From the NCBI RefSeq assembly GCF_014490745.1, contig NZ_LZEU01000001.1, positions 3,251,501 through 3,315,500 of the forward strand: a stretch of DNA of 64,000 nt. Direction: 5' to 3'. The stretch is from Pseudomonas alcaligenes. GTDB taxonomy: Bacteria > Pseudomonadota > Gammaproteobacteria > Pseudomonadales > Pseudomonadaceae. The position numbers were made by a program, and so were the translations under genes. The notes under the pieces were generated by a model. It saw nothing but the letters and a program-made list of their open reading frames with translations. It was not told the origin of the DNA and did not search any database. Shown here one piece after another: positions 7,712 to 17,014 of this stretch; the stretch's first letter is position 1, and every line of letters begins with the position of its first letter.

Positions 7712-10225
7712 TCAGCCCTGCACCACCCGGCGCAGCTCTTCCTGCAGCTCGGCACGCTTGCGCCGCGGGGTCTTGCCGAACGGCCAGCCGATGATCGAGG
7801 TGCGCTCCTTGCGGCCGACGTGGCGCAGCAGGAAGTGCGACAGCGCCGGGATCAGGATCAGCGCGCCCAGCATGTTCCACAGCAGCATGAAGGTCAGCAG
7901 GATGCCCATGTCGGCCTGGAACTTGATCGGCGACCAGGCCCAGCACACCACACCGGCGGCCAGGGTGATGCCGACCAGCGCCACCACCCGCCCGGTGAAG
8001 GCCACCGCGCTGCGGTAGGCGTCGCCCAGGCTGCGGCCCTGGCGCTGGTAGTGCAGCTGCACGCTGAGCAGGTACAGCGCGTAGTCCACGCCGATGCCCA
8101 CGCCGAGGGCGATCACCGGCAGGGTCGCGACCTTCACGCCGATGCCCATGGCCACCATCAGCGCCTCGCACAGCACCGAGGTGAGCACCAGCGGCAGCAG
8201 CGCCACCAGCATGGCGCGCCAGCTGCGGAAGGTGATCAGGCAGAACACTGCCACCGCCAGGTAGACGTACAGCAGCATGCTGCGGTTGGCCTCGCGCACC
8301 ACCAGGTTGGTGGCCGCCTCGATGCCGGCCGAGCCTGCGGCGAGAAGGAACTGGCGATCCTCGGTGCTGTTCTCCTTGGCGAAGCGCTCGGCGATGGCCA
8401 CCACGCCGTCCAGGGTCTCGGCCTTGTGATCCTTGAGGAAGGCGATCACCGGCATCAGCGAGCACTGCGTGTTGAACAGCTCGGGGGCGTTCACCGAGGC
8501 CTGCTGGGCGGCGTAGTTGAGCACGTCCTGGTTGCGCTGGATGCTGGCCATCTTCGGGTTGCCCTCGAAGGAGCCGGCAGTGATCTGGCGCACCGCGTTG
8601 ACCAGCGACATGGTGGTCTGCACCCCCGGGTGCTGCTGCAGCTCCCAGGCCAGGCGGTCGGCCAGCACCAGCGTGCGGTAGTTCAGGCAGCCCTCGGGGC
8701 CGGTCTTGATCATCACCGCGAACAGGTCGCTGGACAGCGCGTAGTGGCTGGTGATGTAGGCGTTGTCCAGGTTGTAGCGCGAGTCGGCACGCAGCTCCGG
8801 GGCGCCGCGGTCGAGGTCGCCGATCTTCAGCTGCAGGCTGACGATGAAGCCGCCGACGCCCAGCAGCACCGCCAGCAGCACCGTGCCGGTGGCCCACCTG
8901 GCCGTGGTGAAGCGGTTCAGGCAGTCCCAGATGCGGCCGAAGCCGCGGTGCTGCTTGGCCCGGTCGTCGATGCGCAGGGCCCGCTCGGCGGCCTTCTTGC
9001 CCACGCCGATATAGGACAGCGCCACCGGCATCAGCAGCAGGCTGGTGAACACCAGCACGGCCACGCCGATGCTGGCGGTGATGGCCAGATCCTGGATCAC
9101 CGGGATGTCGATCAGCATCAGCACGGCGAAGCCGACGGCGTCGGCCAGCAGCGCGGTGACCCCGGCGATGAACAGGCGGCGGAAGGTGTAGCGCGCCGCG
9201 ATCAGCTTGTGGGTGCCGCGGGCGATGTCCTGCATGATGCCGTTCATCTTCTGCGCCGCGTGGGACACACCGATGGCGAAGATCAGGAACGGCACCAGCA
9301 CCGAATAGGGGTCGATGGCGTAACCCAGCCAGGCGACGATACCCAGCTGCCAGAGCACCGCCAGCAGCGAGCAGCCGATCACCAGCAGGGTGCTGCGCAG
9401 GCAGCGGGTGTACAGCAGGATGATGGCGAAGGCGGCCACCACCGCCAGGGCGAAGAAGGCCATGACCTGCAGCAGGCCGTCGATCAGGTCGCCGATCAGC
9501 TTGGCAAAGCCGATCACCCGCACCTTGTAGGCGCCCTCCCCGTCGGCCCCCATATGCATGCCTTCGACCTTGCTGCGTAGCTGGTCGAGGGTCTTGGCGA
9601 AGGCGTAGTAGTCAATGCCGTGGCCGGTGGCCGAGTCCTTGTCCAGCAGCGGTACCACCAGCATGCTCGACTTGAAGTCGTTGGCCACCAGGCTGCCGAC
9701 TATGCCGGCGCGGCCGATGTTCTGCCGCAGCTGCTCGATGCTGGCCGCCGAGCCGTCGTAGCCGTCGGGCATCACCGTGCCGCCCTGGAAGCCCTCCTCG
9801 GTGACTTCCGTCCAGCGCACACTGGGCGCCCACAGCGAACGCAGCCAGGCGCGGTCCACCCCGGGGGTGAGGAACAGCTCGTCGCTGACCTGCTTGAGCA
9901 CCACCAGGTAGGCCGGGTCGAAGATGTCGCCCTGGCGGTTCTCCACCACCACCCGCACCGAGTTGCCCAGGCCGCGCAGCTGGTCGCGGTTGTCGAGGAA
10001 GTTGCGGATGTACGGCTGGTTCTGCGGCAGCATCTTCTCGAAGCTCGGGCGCAGCTCCAGGCGGGTCAGCGCCATGTAGCCGAACAGCACGGAAAGCAGG
10101 CCGATGATGGCGATGAACCAGGGCCGGTGATTGAACAGCAGGCGCTCGAGGAAGTGCCCGCTGTTGCGGTCGAAATCACGCAGATCGCGGATCACCGGCA
10201 TGCTGTCTTGTTTGATGTTGGCCAT
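7712..10225 (-). CDS. RND/MMPL-family permease
   Basis: An 837-aa inner membrane protein of the MMPL/HpnN-like RND superfamily. One helix (PWFIAIIGLLSVLFGYMAL) is followed by a periplasmic loop of about 200 residues, then five helices, a second TM1 (TARWATGTVLLAVLLGVGGF) with a second loop, and the last helices, i.e. two internally repeated halves. Conserved GVGIGVDYALYLL lies in TM4 of the second half. Such proteins move lipids or other hydrophobic molecules. It is the last of four genes with DUF1302, DUF1329 and beta-propeller partners, 20 bases after the latter. The substrate is unknown. Confidence 0.82.
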   Translation of the reverse strand: MANIKQDSMPVIRDLRDFDRNSGHFLERLLFNHRPWFIAIIGLLSVLFGYMALTRLELRPSFEKMLPQNQPYIRNFLDNRDQLRGLGNSVRVVVENRQGDIFDPAYLVVLKQVSDELFLTPGVDRAWLRSLWAPSVRWTEVTEEGFQGGTVMPDGYDGSAASIEQLRQNIGRAGIVGSLVANDFKSSMLVVPLLDKDSATGHGIDYYAFAKTLDQLRSKVEGMHMGADGEGAYKVRVIGFAKLIGDLIDGLLQVMAFFALAVVAAFAIILLYTRCLRSTLLVIGCSLLAVLWQLGIVAWLGYAIDPYSVLVPFLIFAIGVSHAAQKMNGIMQDIARGTHKLIAARYTFRRLFIAGVTALLADAVGFAVLMLIDIPVIQDLAITASIGVAVLVFTSLLLMPVALSYIGVGKKAAERALRIDDRAKQHRGFGRIWDCLNRFTTARWATGTVLLAVLLGVGGFIVSLQLKIGDLDRGAPELRADSRYNLDNAYITSHYALSSDLFAVMIKTGPEGCLNYRTLVLADRLAWELQQHPGVQTTMSLVNAVRQITAGSFEGNPKMASIQRNQDVLNYAAQQASVNAPELFNTQCSLMPVIAFLKDHKAETLDGVVAIAERFAKENSTEDRQFLLAAGSAGIEAATNLVVREANRSMLLYVYLAVAVFCLITFRSWRAMLVALLPLVLTSVLCEALMVAMGIGVKVATLPVIALGVGIGVDYALYLLSVQLHYQRQGRSLGDAYRSAVAFTGRVVALVGITLAAGVVCWAWSPIKFQADMGILLTFMLLWNMLGALILIPALSHFLLRHVGRKERTSIIGWPFGKTPRRKRAELQEELRRVVQG

Positions 10226-10245
10226 GATGAGTCTCGTTGACCTGA

Positions 10246-11316
10246 TTAGGGCAGGCGCTGGCTGCGCACACCGCGGTTGCCGGTCAGCACCAGGCTGTCA
10301 TCGGCGGCGAAATCGGCGGCGCTGACCGGCGTCAGCGCGGCCTGCGGCAGGGGTTCCAGGCCACGGCCATCGGGCAGGGCGCGCAGCACATGGCCGGCCT
10401 GGCTGAATAGGTACAGGCGCCCACTGGCATCCCGCGCGGCGGCAGTGATGCTGCTCTGCAGGCCGCTGTCCAGGGTGCTCCAGCTGGCGCCGCCGTCCGC
10501 GCTGCGCAGCACGTGGCCGCGCAGGCCGTAGACCAGCAGCTCATGACCCAGGCCGGTAACCCCGAAGAAGCTGCCGTCGTAGGGCGTCGGCACGCCGACG
10601 AAACGCTGCTGGGCAGCGTCCCAGCGCAGCAGCAGGCCCTGCTCGCCGGCGATGTAGGGCACCCCGTCGACCGCCGCGATGGCGTTCAGGTGCAGGCCCT
10701 GGGGGTTGTCGGTGCGCTCGCCGAACGGCTGCCAGTGGCGGCCGCCATCCTCGGTACGCAGGATCAGGCCGAACACGCCGACGGCGTAGCCCAGCTGCGC
10801 GTCGGCGAACCAGACGTCGAGCAGCGCCTTGTCGGCGCCCTCCTCGATCATCCGCTGCGCCTCGGCCAGGCGCGCCGTCCACTCCTCGTTGTCCGGCTCG
10901 GCGGCGGCCAGCGCCGCGTAGTGCACCTGCATCAGCGCGCCGATCTGGCGGCCGTCGAGCTGCTTGCTCCAGCTGGCGCCGGCGTCCTCGCTGTGCAGGA
11001 TCACGCCATCGTGGCCCACTGCCCAGCCCTGCTGCGCCGTGGGGAAATACAGGGCGGTGAGGTCGCTACTCACCGGTACCCGAGCCTGCTGCCAGTGCGT
11101 GCCGGCATCGTCGCAATAGAGGATGTGGCCACGCTGCCCCACCGCCACCAGGCTGTCGCCGGCGCGGCTGACATCGTTCAGCGGCGCATGCTCCGCCAGC
11201 GGGCTGCTGCGCGCCGGCAGATCCAGCACATCGATGAATTCGCCCCGCGCGCCGCCAGGCAGCACGCCCAGCAGCAGGCCCAGCAGGGGAAGCAGGACTC
11301 TGTAGAAATCGGTCAT
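10246..11316 (-). CDS. Exported Ycf48-like beta-propeller protein
   Basis: A 356-aa protein with a signal peptide (FYRVLLPLLGLLLGVLPGGARG) and repeated blades containing the BNR/Ycf48 pattern: HILYCDDAGTHW, VILHSEDAGASW, LILRTEDGGRHW and HVLRSADGGASW. This predicts a periplasmic propeller scaffold. The ATG at 11316 is preferred over an upstream TTG at 11331. The gene sits between the DUF1329 gene and the RND permease gene and is probably an accessory of that transporter. The function is inferred from context only. Confidence 0.8.
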   Translation of the reverse strand: MTDFYRVLLPLLGLLLGVLPGGARGEFIDVLDLPARSSPLAEHAPLNDVSRAGDSLVAVGQRGHILYCDDAGTHWQQARVPVSSDLTALYFPTAQQGWAVGHDGVILHSEDAGASWSKQLDGRQIGALMQVHYAALAAAEPDNEEWTARLAEAQRMIEEGADKALLDVWFADAQLGYAVGVFGLILRTEDGGRHWQPFGERTDNPQGLHLNAIAAVDGVPYIAGEQGLLLRWDAAQQRFVGVPTPYDGSFFGVTGLGHELLVYGLRGHVLRSADGGASWSTLDSGLQSSITAAARDASGRLYLFSQAGHVLRALPDGRGLEPLPQAALTPVSAADFAADDSLVLTGNRGVRSQRLP

Positions 11317-11481
11317 GGTCAATCTCGGCAATAAGGATGCGCCGCGGGCACGGGTGACATGCCCGGCGACGCCGGATCAATCTCCCGCCGTGCCACGCCG
11401 GCCCTGATCACAGGGCAGTTGACGTTGCTGCCCAGGGGGGAATCCGGGCGACACGAGTGGCGGGAGCTGCGACCCGAAAAC

Positions 11482-12840
11482 TCAGCGAATACCGGCACCA
11501 GCCAGGGACTCGGGGGCCCACTGCGCCTTCGACAGGGCATCCACGTAGCGGATGCCGCCATACGGGCCGACCACGCCGTTGATGTTGTAGGTGCCGCCGA
11601 CCAGGTCGTAGATCATGAACGGCGTGGAGTCCGGCACGCTCTTGTCGTAGCTCTGGCTGAGGAAGGCGAAGGAGCCGCGATAGAGCTGGCCGCGGGCGTC
11701 GTACTGGTCGGAGGCCAGGGCCACCCAACTATCCTCGTCGAGGTAGAAGCGGCGCTTGGCGTAGATGTGCCGTGCGCCTTCCTTGAGCGTGCCCTCGACC
11801 ACCCAGACGCGGTGTTTCTCCCAGCGCACCAGATCCGGCGCCAGGTGGTTGGGCGTGGTGATGGCCTTGGCGTCGGAGGCGTAGGTCAGGCGGTAGGTGT
11901 TGTAGGGCACGATCATTTCCTGCTTGCCCACCAGCTTCCAGTCGAAGCGATCCAGCGCACCGTTGAACACGAACACGTCATCGTAGGTACCGGCGCCAGC
12001 GGTACCCGGGTTCGGCGTGTCGTAAGCCAGGTTCGGCGCCAGCTTGACCCGGCGTACGCCCGGCAGGTACTGCCAGGCACGGCGCGGCTGCTCCAGCGGG
12101 TTGGCCGCGTCGCGCAGCATGATCGCCTCGCCGGCGCGACGGGCCGGGCCGGTGTAGTGCAGCTGCATCTGGTAGTAGGTGTCGGCCGCGCCGATCGGCT
12201 TGTTCATGTCCTCGTAGATCGGGTAGTTGATGTAGGCCTGGCCGGTGGTGGCCAGGCTGGCCACGCCAGCGGCGTCGACGTTCCACGAGTCGTACTTGGA
12301 GTTGATGGTCACGCCCTGGTAGCGCAGCAGGAAGTTCCACATGGCCTCGGCACCCGACTGCGGGATCGGGAAAGGTACGCCCGGCAGCACGTTGTCGATG
12401 GCCAGGCCGCCTTCCAGCGCCTTGGCCGTGGTGGCGTTCTTCACGCTGTTGTCCAGCACCGCCTGCGGCAGCGCCACGCTGCGGTGGGTCGGGTAGAGCT
12501 CGACGCGGAAGCTGGGGAAGCGCTTGGCCAGTTCCACCGTGGTGGCGCTGAGCTGGCTCTTGTACTGCTCGACGTTCTTGCCATCGATCACCAGCAGTGG
12601 CTTCTCCGCCGCGTAGGGGTCGGGGCGCACGCTGTCGCCGGCCTTGAAGCCGGCCGGGGCCTGGGTCAGGCCACCGTCGTAGGCCGGGATGGAGCCGTCG
12701 GCGCTGGCGGCCTTTTCGGCACCGATGGCCGTCAGGCTGCTACCGAGCTTGGCCGCTTCACTGGCGGACACGGCGGCCTGGGCCTGACCGGCAGCGGCCA
12801 GGGAAAGGGAGAGAGCCAGTACGGAATACGCGAATTTCAT
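11482..12840 (-). CDS. DUF1329 exported protein
   Basis: A 452-aa protein with a clear Sec signal peptide (MKFAYSVLALSLSLAAAGQAQA) and the DUF1329 fold, which resembles LolB/outer-membrane lipid carriers. Motifs include SIPAYDGGLTQAP near the mature N-terminus and EKHRVWVVEGTLKEGARHIYAKR in the middle. It is translated from an AGGAG site, with AACAACAA lying between that site and the ATG (12842-12849). DUF1329 proteins are almost always paired with DUF1302 outer membrane proteins, as here (39-base gap). The exact role is not known. Confidence 0.87.
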   Translation of the reverse strand: MKFAYSVLALSLSLAAAGQAQAAVSASEAAKLGSSLTAIGAEKAASADGSIPAYDGGLTQAPAGFKAGDSVRPDPYAAEKPLLVIDGKNVEQYKSQLSATTVELAKRFPSFRVELYPTHRSVALPQAVLDNSVKNATTAKALEGGLAIDNVLPGVPFPIPQSGAEAMWNFLLRYQGVTINSKYDSWNVDAAGVASLATTGQAYINYPIYEDMNKPIGAADTYYQMQLHYTGPARRAGEAIMLRDAANPLEQPRRAWQYLPGVRRVKLAPNLAYDTPNPGTAGAGTYDDVFVFNGALDRFDWKLVGKQEMIVPYNTYRLTYASDAKAITTPNHLAPDLVRWEKHRVWVVEGTLKEGARHIYAKRRFYLDEDSWVALASDQYDARGQLYRGSFAFLSQSYDKSVPDSTPFMIYDLVGGTYNINGVVGPYGGIRYVDALSKAQWAPESLAGAGIR

Positions 12841-12841
12841 C

Positions 12842-12849
12842 TTGTTGTT
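12842..12849 (-). promoter_or_regulatory. AANAANAA motif at the DUF1329 start (Hfq/Crc-type)
   Basis: AACAACAA sits between the AGGAG ribosome site and the ATG. This is the catabolite-activity motif bound by Hfq with Crc in pseudomonads. Inference from sequence only. Confidence 0.5.
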
Positions 12850-12879
12850 CTCCTGCTCAAAGGCTGGGCAATTCGTCGA

Positions 12880-14784
12880 TCAGAAGGTGGTTTTGAAGGT
12901 CAGGTAGACCGCGCCGCGATCCTCGCCGGTGGCACCGCCGCCGGAGAACGAGGAGTAGCCGCCGGCGTAGCAGGTGTAGCGCTGGCTCAGGTCGAGGGCG
13001 TTGGGCGTCGAGCCGTCGCTGGCGCCGTCCTCGCACTTCTCGGAATCACCGAAGGAGTCCACGTACTTGAGGTCGACGTAGTACTGGTTGTAGATGGCGG
13101 CACCGACACCGACCGAGTAGTTGCCGGTGTCCTCGGCGCCGCCGGCGGCGACCGGCGAGACCCCGTCGATACCGACGTTGACCGACATCGGCGCGCTCAG
13201 ATCCACACCCGGGAATACCTGGTACCAGGTCGGAGTGAAGTTGACGGCCACGCCCCAGTTGTCACGGGTCGGCTTGTCGATGCCGCGGTAGCTGTCCTCG
13301 CCCTTGTACAGCGCCTTGTTCTTGCTATCGAGGCTCAGCAGGTTGCTGTAGTACAGCTCGCCCAGCAGGGTCGCCGAGTCGAACAGCGCGGTCTCCGGCA
13401 GCGCCATCAGGCCGTTGACCACCCAGTGCAGGGTGTCGCCGGTGGCGCTCATGCTGTCGCCCTCTTTCAGCGGTGCATCGACCACACCGGTAGCGGCATC
13501 GCGCGCGCTCAGCGGGCCGGCTCCGCTGACCAGCAGCGGGCTGTAGATGGCCGGAATGCTCGACAGTGGCATGTTGTGGCGGATGTTCAGGTCGCTGCCG
13601 ACGCTCACCCCGCCGACATCCTTGGACAGGCTCAGGCCGTAGATGTCGATGTCTTCGCCATAGGCCAGACGGTAGGAAGTGCTCGCAATGGAATTGCGCA
13701 GCCCCGGCACGCCGCCGGCCAGGCTCAGGCCACGGGCATCCAGCACGGCCTGCGGCAGGATGTCGGAGGTCTTGCGGTAGTAGAGGCCGAGGGTGCCATC
13801 CAGCCACTCCGGCGACCACTTGGCCATCACGCCCCAGTCGCCCTGGTCGTCCGGAGTCAGGTCGTCGCCGCGGCGGATGGTGCTCAGGGTGCCGTTGGCG
13901 CCGGCCAGGCCGGGGCCGCCGGTGTGCCCCAGGAGGAACGACTGCGCGCCGTCGCCGATCAGGTCGGAGGTGCCGTAGTAGGTACCGGCTTCCGGCAGCC
14001 GCGCGGCATCCCAGTTGAAGAAATACTGGGCACCGAACGACCACTCGGAATTGAGGGTGAAACTGGTAGACAGCTGGTTGCGCGGAACGAACAGCTCCTT
14101 GGCCTCGGTGCCCGGCGATGCAGCCAGCTTGGCCAGGTCGAGGCCGGACTGGCCGTAGCTGATCGAGTGCACCGGGTTGAGCACGGTCTCGCCCCAGAAC
14201 ACGTTGTGCTGGCCGGCCTTGAGGCTGAGCAGCGACTCCTCGCCAACCTCGGTGTTGTAGAACACGAAGGCATCGAGGATCTCGCCGGACGGGCCGCTGT
14301 AGTAGCGCTGGGCATGGCTGCTCAGGTGCGAGCTGCCGAACACCGCGGGCGCAGCCGGACGGCCGCCCCAGCCGGCGATCGACGAATACGCGTCGTTGCC
14401 GTTGACGAACGGGTTGGAGTTGGAGCCGGTGTTGTCGTAAGCCTTGTCGTACCAGCTGGCCGCGCTGGTGCGGAAACCCATGCGGTTCTGGTACACCACA
14501 TCCAGCTCGGTGAGCAGGTCGATGCGGTTGGTGATGTTGGTGCCGGCGTGGCGGAAGTTGTAGTCACCGTCGTTGTTGTTCGGCGTGCCGAGCATGCGCT
14601 TGTCGGCACTCTCGGTGCGTACGCCGTAGTTGTACTTGACGGTGTTGTCGAAACGCACGGCCCAGTCTTCGCTGCCGGTGTCGACTTCGAAGGCCTGAGC
14701 GGCCGGTACCGCAGCCAGCATGATGGCCGAGGCCAACAGGGTTCTGCGCAAGGGAAGGCGGTGCTGCTTGTTATTGTTGTGCAT
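12880..14784 (-). CDS. DUF1302 outer membrane protein
   Basis: A 634-aa protein with a signal peptide (RRTLLASAIMLAAVPAAQA) and a C-terminus ending in VYLTFKTTF, the terminal Phe signature of outer membrane beta-barrels. It belongs to the DUF1302 family, long barrels proposed to admit hydrophobic compounds. GGAGT lies upstream of the ATG, and codons 3-6 encode Asn-Asn-Asn-Lys through an AACAATAACAA stretch. It is the first gene of the DUF1302-DUF1329-propeller-RND set, so it would provide the outer-membrane step of a trans-envelope route. Confidence 0.87.
   Translation of the reverse strand: MHNNNKQHRLPLRRTLLASAIMLAAVPAAQAFEVDTGSEDWAVRFDNTVKYNYGVRTESADKRMLGTPNNNDGDYNFRHAGTNITNRIDLLTELDVVYQNRMGFRTSAASWYDKAYDNTGSNSNPFVNGNDAYSSIAGWGGRPAAPAVFGSSHLSSHAQRYYSGPSGEILDAFVFYNTEVGEESLLSLKAGQHNVFWGETVLNPVHSISYGQSGLDLAKLAASPGTEAKELFVPRNQLSTSFTLNSEWSFGAQYFFNWDAARLPEAGTYYGTSDLIGDGAQSFLLGHTGGPGLAGANGTLSTIRRGDDLTPDDQGDWGVMAKWSPEWLDGTLGLYYRKTSDILPQAVLDARGLSLAGGVPGLRNSIASTSYRLAYGEDIDIYGLSLSKDVGGVSVGSDLNIRHNMPLSSIPAIYSPLLVSGAGPLSARDAATGVVDAPLKEGDSMSATGDTLHWVVNGLMALPETALFDSATLLGELYYSNLLSLDSKNKALYKGEDSYRGIDKPTRDNWGVAVNFTPTWYQVFPGVDLSAPMSVNVGIDGVSPVAAGGAEDTGNYSVGVGAAIYNQYYVDLKYVDSFGDSEKCEDGASDGSTPNALDLSQRYTCYAGGYSSFSGGGATGEDRGAVYLTFKTTF
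14764..14780 (-). promoter_or_regulatory. AANAANAA motif in the first codons of the DUF1302 gene
   Basis: The minus strand reads ACAACAATAACAAGCAG immediately after the ATG. The identical 17 bases occur in the leader of the MFS gene at 22640-22656. The pattern fits Hfq/Crc binding and catabolite repression. Confidence 0.55.
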
Positions 14785-14907
14785 AGCGTTGACTCCGCAT
14801 TTTTGGGGCTTACGACGTGCCGCACACGCGGGTTGGCCGCGCGAGCGGGTAACTGGGTGAGGTATTCCTTGTTCGGTTGAGGGGCTTGCGTGCTTCCGTT
14901 CCGGGCC

Positions 14908-15471
14908 TTAGCCCAGCAAGGCCTGAATCAGGCTCTCGGCCTGTGGCCAGTCGCCGTAGCCGGAGGCCGGGTTGAGGTGGCCGACAGCACCCAGCTCGAC
15001 CAGGGCGCCGCCCCACTCGCGGGCCATTTCGCCCACCGCGTCGAGGCTGGCCAGGTGGTCGTTGCTGCTGGCCGCGACGATGCTGGGGAACGGCAGCGGG
15101 CCGCGCGGCAGCGGCGACCAGCCGTGCTCGGCGAGCACGGCGGCGCTGGGGTATTGCGGCGGCCAGGCGGTGTCCAGATCCGGCGGGGTGACCAGCAGCG
15201 CACCGAGGATCGGCCGCGAGTGGCGCGCCGCCCAGTGCACCGTCATCAGCACGCCGGCACTGTGGGCCACCAGCACCACCGGGCCGTCGATACGCTCCAG
15301 CTCGCTCTGGATCGCGGCAACCCGGGCAGCCAGGCTGAGCTTGTCGGTTTCCAGCGGCGGCACGCTGCGGCAGTTGGGCAGGCGCGCGGCGAGCAGGGTC
15401 TGCCAATGATCGGCGACGTGGTCGCGCAGGCCGGGAACGATGAGAACGGTGAATGCTGTGCTGCTGGCCAC
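14908..15471 (-). CDS. RBBP9/YdeN-family alpha/beta hydrolase
   Basis: A 187-aa serine hydrolase. FTVLIVPGLRDHVADHWQ at the N-terminus and LVAHSAGVLMTVHW (nucleophile Ser in HSAG) are typical of the RBBP9/YdeN family. Asp in ASSNDHLAS and His in AVGHLNPASG complete the triad. Such enzymes are small esterases. It is transcribed away from the AraC-type regulator gene and ends about 120 bases before the DUF1302 gene start, so it may be co-transcribed with the envelope genes. The substrate is unknown. Confidence 0.85.
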   Translation of the reverse strand: MASSTAFTVLIVPGLRDHVADHWQTLLAARLPNCRSVPPLETDKLSLAARVAAIQSELERIDGPVVLVAHSAGVLMTVHWAARHSRPILGALLVTPPDLDTAWPPQYPSAAVLAEHGWSPLPRGPLPFPSIVAASSNDHLASLDAVGEMAREWGGALVELGAVGHLNPASGYGDWPQAESLIQALLG

Positions 15472-15766
15472 GCCGGGCTCCTGACTGCTGAATCCGTTGC
15501 CGGCGCAACGACGCCGGGGTTGAGCAGACAGTAGAGATGGGGCTCCGGGGACGCTTCACATTAGGCGTCAGCCATTTCGCAATTCATGACATGGCTCGCT
15601 GGGTCATGGCGCTGGCGCGCTGCCGTCGTGCGTTGCAGCCCTGCTAAGATCAGCATTACGGGCGTGATTTATCATTTCATGACACCCGCGTGACCCTCGC
15701 CGCCGGCTTCGGCATCATGCCGCGGCGGTCGTCATAAGCGGCCGTGCCTGTGAAGGAACTAGAACA
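15472..15766. promoter_or_regulatory. Divergent control region hydrolase / AraC regulator with repeated TGTCATGAA sites
   Basis: This 295-base region has no gene. On the minus strand it contains TGTCATGAATTG (15581-15592) with a weaker copy TGACGCCTAATG 21 bases further along, and TGTCATGAAATGA (15672-15684). The latter 13-mer is repeated exactly upstream of the quinone oxidoreductase gene (25970-25982). Direct half-sites 21 bp apart are typical of AraC/OruR-type operators. Confidence 0.55.
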
Positions 15767-16783
15767 ATGACAACACTGGTTCGCGCAGCGGTACTCACCA
15801 ACTACCTGGAGGTGGCCCAGCATCTGGGTCTCAAGCCCCAGGCGCTGCTCAGCGAAGTGGGCCTGAACAAGGCCCAGTTGCAGGATCCGGAACACCGCAT
15901 CCCGATCGACGCCGCCGTGCGTCTGCTGGAAAACTCCGCCAGCGCCAGCGGCTGCCAGACCTTCGGCCTGCGCATGGCCGAGTCGCGCCAGCTCTCCGAC
16001 TTCGGTGCGGTCAGCCTGCTGCTGACCCACCAGCGCACCCTGCGCGAGGCGCTGCAGGTGGTGGTGCAGTACCGCCACCTGCTCAACGACTCGCTGGCCA
16101 TCTTCATCGAAGAAGCCGGCAGCATGGTGATCATCCGCGAGGAAGTGGTCACCGAGGCCGGGCTCAACTGCCGTCAGGGCAACGAGCTGGCCATCGGCGT
16201 GATGTACCGCCTGTGCGCCGCCCTGCTCGGCACCCACTGGCGACCGATCAGCGTCAGCTTCACCCATGCGGCGCCGGACGACCTGCAGGTGCACCGCCGG
16301 GTACTCGGGCAGAAGCTGGAGTTCAACGGCGAGTTCAATGGCATCGTCTGCCATGCCGCCGACTTCGACGTGCCCAACCCCCAGGCCGACCCGGCCATGG
16401 CGCGCTATGCCCAACGCTTCCTCGATTCGCTGCAGGCCGAGCAGGAAACACCGCTGATCTTCGAAGTGCGCAAGGCCATCTACCTGCTGCTGCCCATGGG
16501 CCGCGCCACCATCGAACAGATCGCCCTGGCCATGGGCATGAACGTGCGCACCCTGCAACGGCGCCTGGAGGAAAACCAGGCAACCTTCAGCGATCTGATC
16601 AACGGCGTGCGCCGCGACCTGGTGCTGCGCTACCTGGAAAACCCCGCCTATTCGCTGGGGCGCATCGCCGACATGCTCGGCTATTCGATGCCCAGCTCCT
16701 TCACCCGCTGGTTCATCAGCCAGTTCGGCATGCCGCCGGCGGCCTGGCGCAGCGAGCACGGCAGCGTACGCAAGGACAAGTGA
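15767..16783 (+). CDS. AraC-family transcriptional regulator (OruR/ArgR-like)
   Basis: A 338-aa protein. The first 200 residues are the arabinose-binding-like effector domain of OruR-type regulators (YLEVAQHLGLKPQALLSEVGL). The C-terminal 100 residues hold two helix-turn-helix motifs (ATIEQIALAMGMNVRTLQRRL and YSLGRIADMLGYSMPSSFTRWF). This subgroup usually activates catabolic operons with the substrate or an intermediate as effector. It stands between two catabolic/uptake gene groups and is the only dedicated regulator there. Repeated sites upstream of it and of the quinone oxidoreductase gene suggest that it controls both. Confidence 0.9.
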   Translation: MTTLVRAAVLTNYLEVAQHLGLKPQALLSEVGLNKAQLQDPEHRIPIDAAVRLLENSASASGCQTFGLRMAESRQLSDFGAVSLLLTHQRTLREALQVVVQYRHLLNDSLAIFIEEAGSMVIIREEVVTEAGLNCRQGNELAIGVMYRLCAALLGTHWRPISVSFTHAAPDDLQVHRRVLGQKLEFNGEFNGIVCHAADFDVPNPQADPAMARYAQRFLDSLQAEQETPLIFEVRKAIYLLLPMGRATIEQIALAMGMNVRTLQRRLEENQATFSDLINGVRRDLVLRYLENPAYSLGRIADMLGYSMPSSFTRWFISQFGMPPAAWRSEHGSVRKDK

Positions 16784-16891
16784 CGCCCCCGCGGAGCGTG
16801 GACCAGCGTCGGCACGGAGGCCGCGCAGGAGCAAGCTCCGGCAGGGTGCGCCATGCGCACCGGCAAGCCCGCAGGTTGCCTCTTAGATCAC

Positions 16892-16997
16892 CGTCATTCC
16901 CGCGCAGGCGGGAATCCAGTGCTTTGCATTGGCACGGATCCAGCGAAATTACCTGACGGCTCCGTGCACCTGGGCTCCCGCCTGCGCGGGAGCGACG
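16892..16997. repeat. Second inverted pair of 28-bp REP-like units
   Basis: Units at 16892-16919 and 16970-16997 (inverted) share the core CGCGCAGGCGGG or its complement with the pair at 7573-7657. A separate short palindrome GGTGCGC-CAT-GCGCACC lies just before, at 16845-16861. The stretch lies between the converging AraC gene and the exported-protein gene and contains no reading frame of note. Confidence 0.82.
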
Positions 16998-17014
16998 GTG
17001 GTTGGGGTTCGTCC

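Noticed and set aside
7820..9580. A 586-codon plus-strand frame opposite the RND permease gene
   Set aside because: The product is almost only His, Gln, Asp, Gly and Arg, the expected antisense of a hydrophobic membrane protein in GC-rich DNA.
11359..14880. A 1173-codon open frame on the plus strand opposite DUF1302 and DUF1329
   Set aside because: It is a shadow frame typical of high-GC DNA. The product is low-complexity (His/Val/Gly/Arg-rich) without domains, while the minus strand has two proteins with signal peptides, ribosome sites and recognised families.
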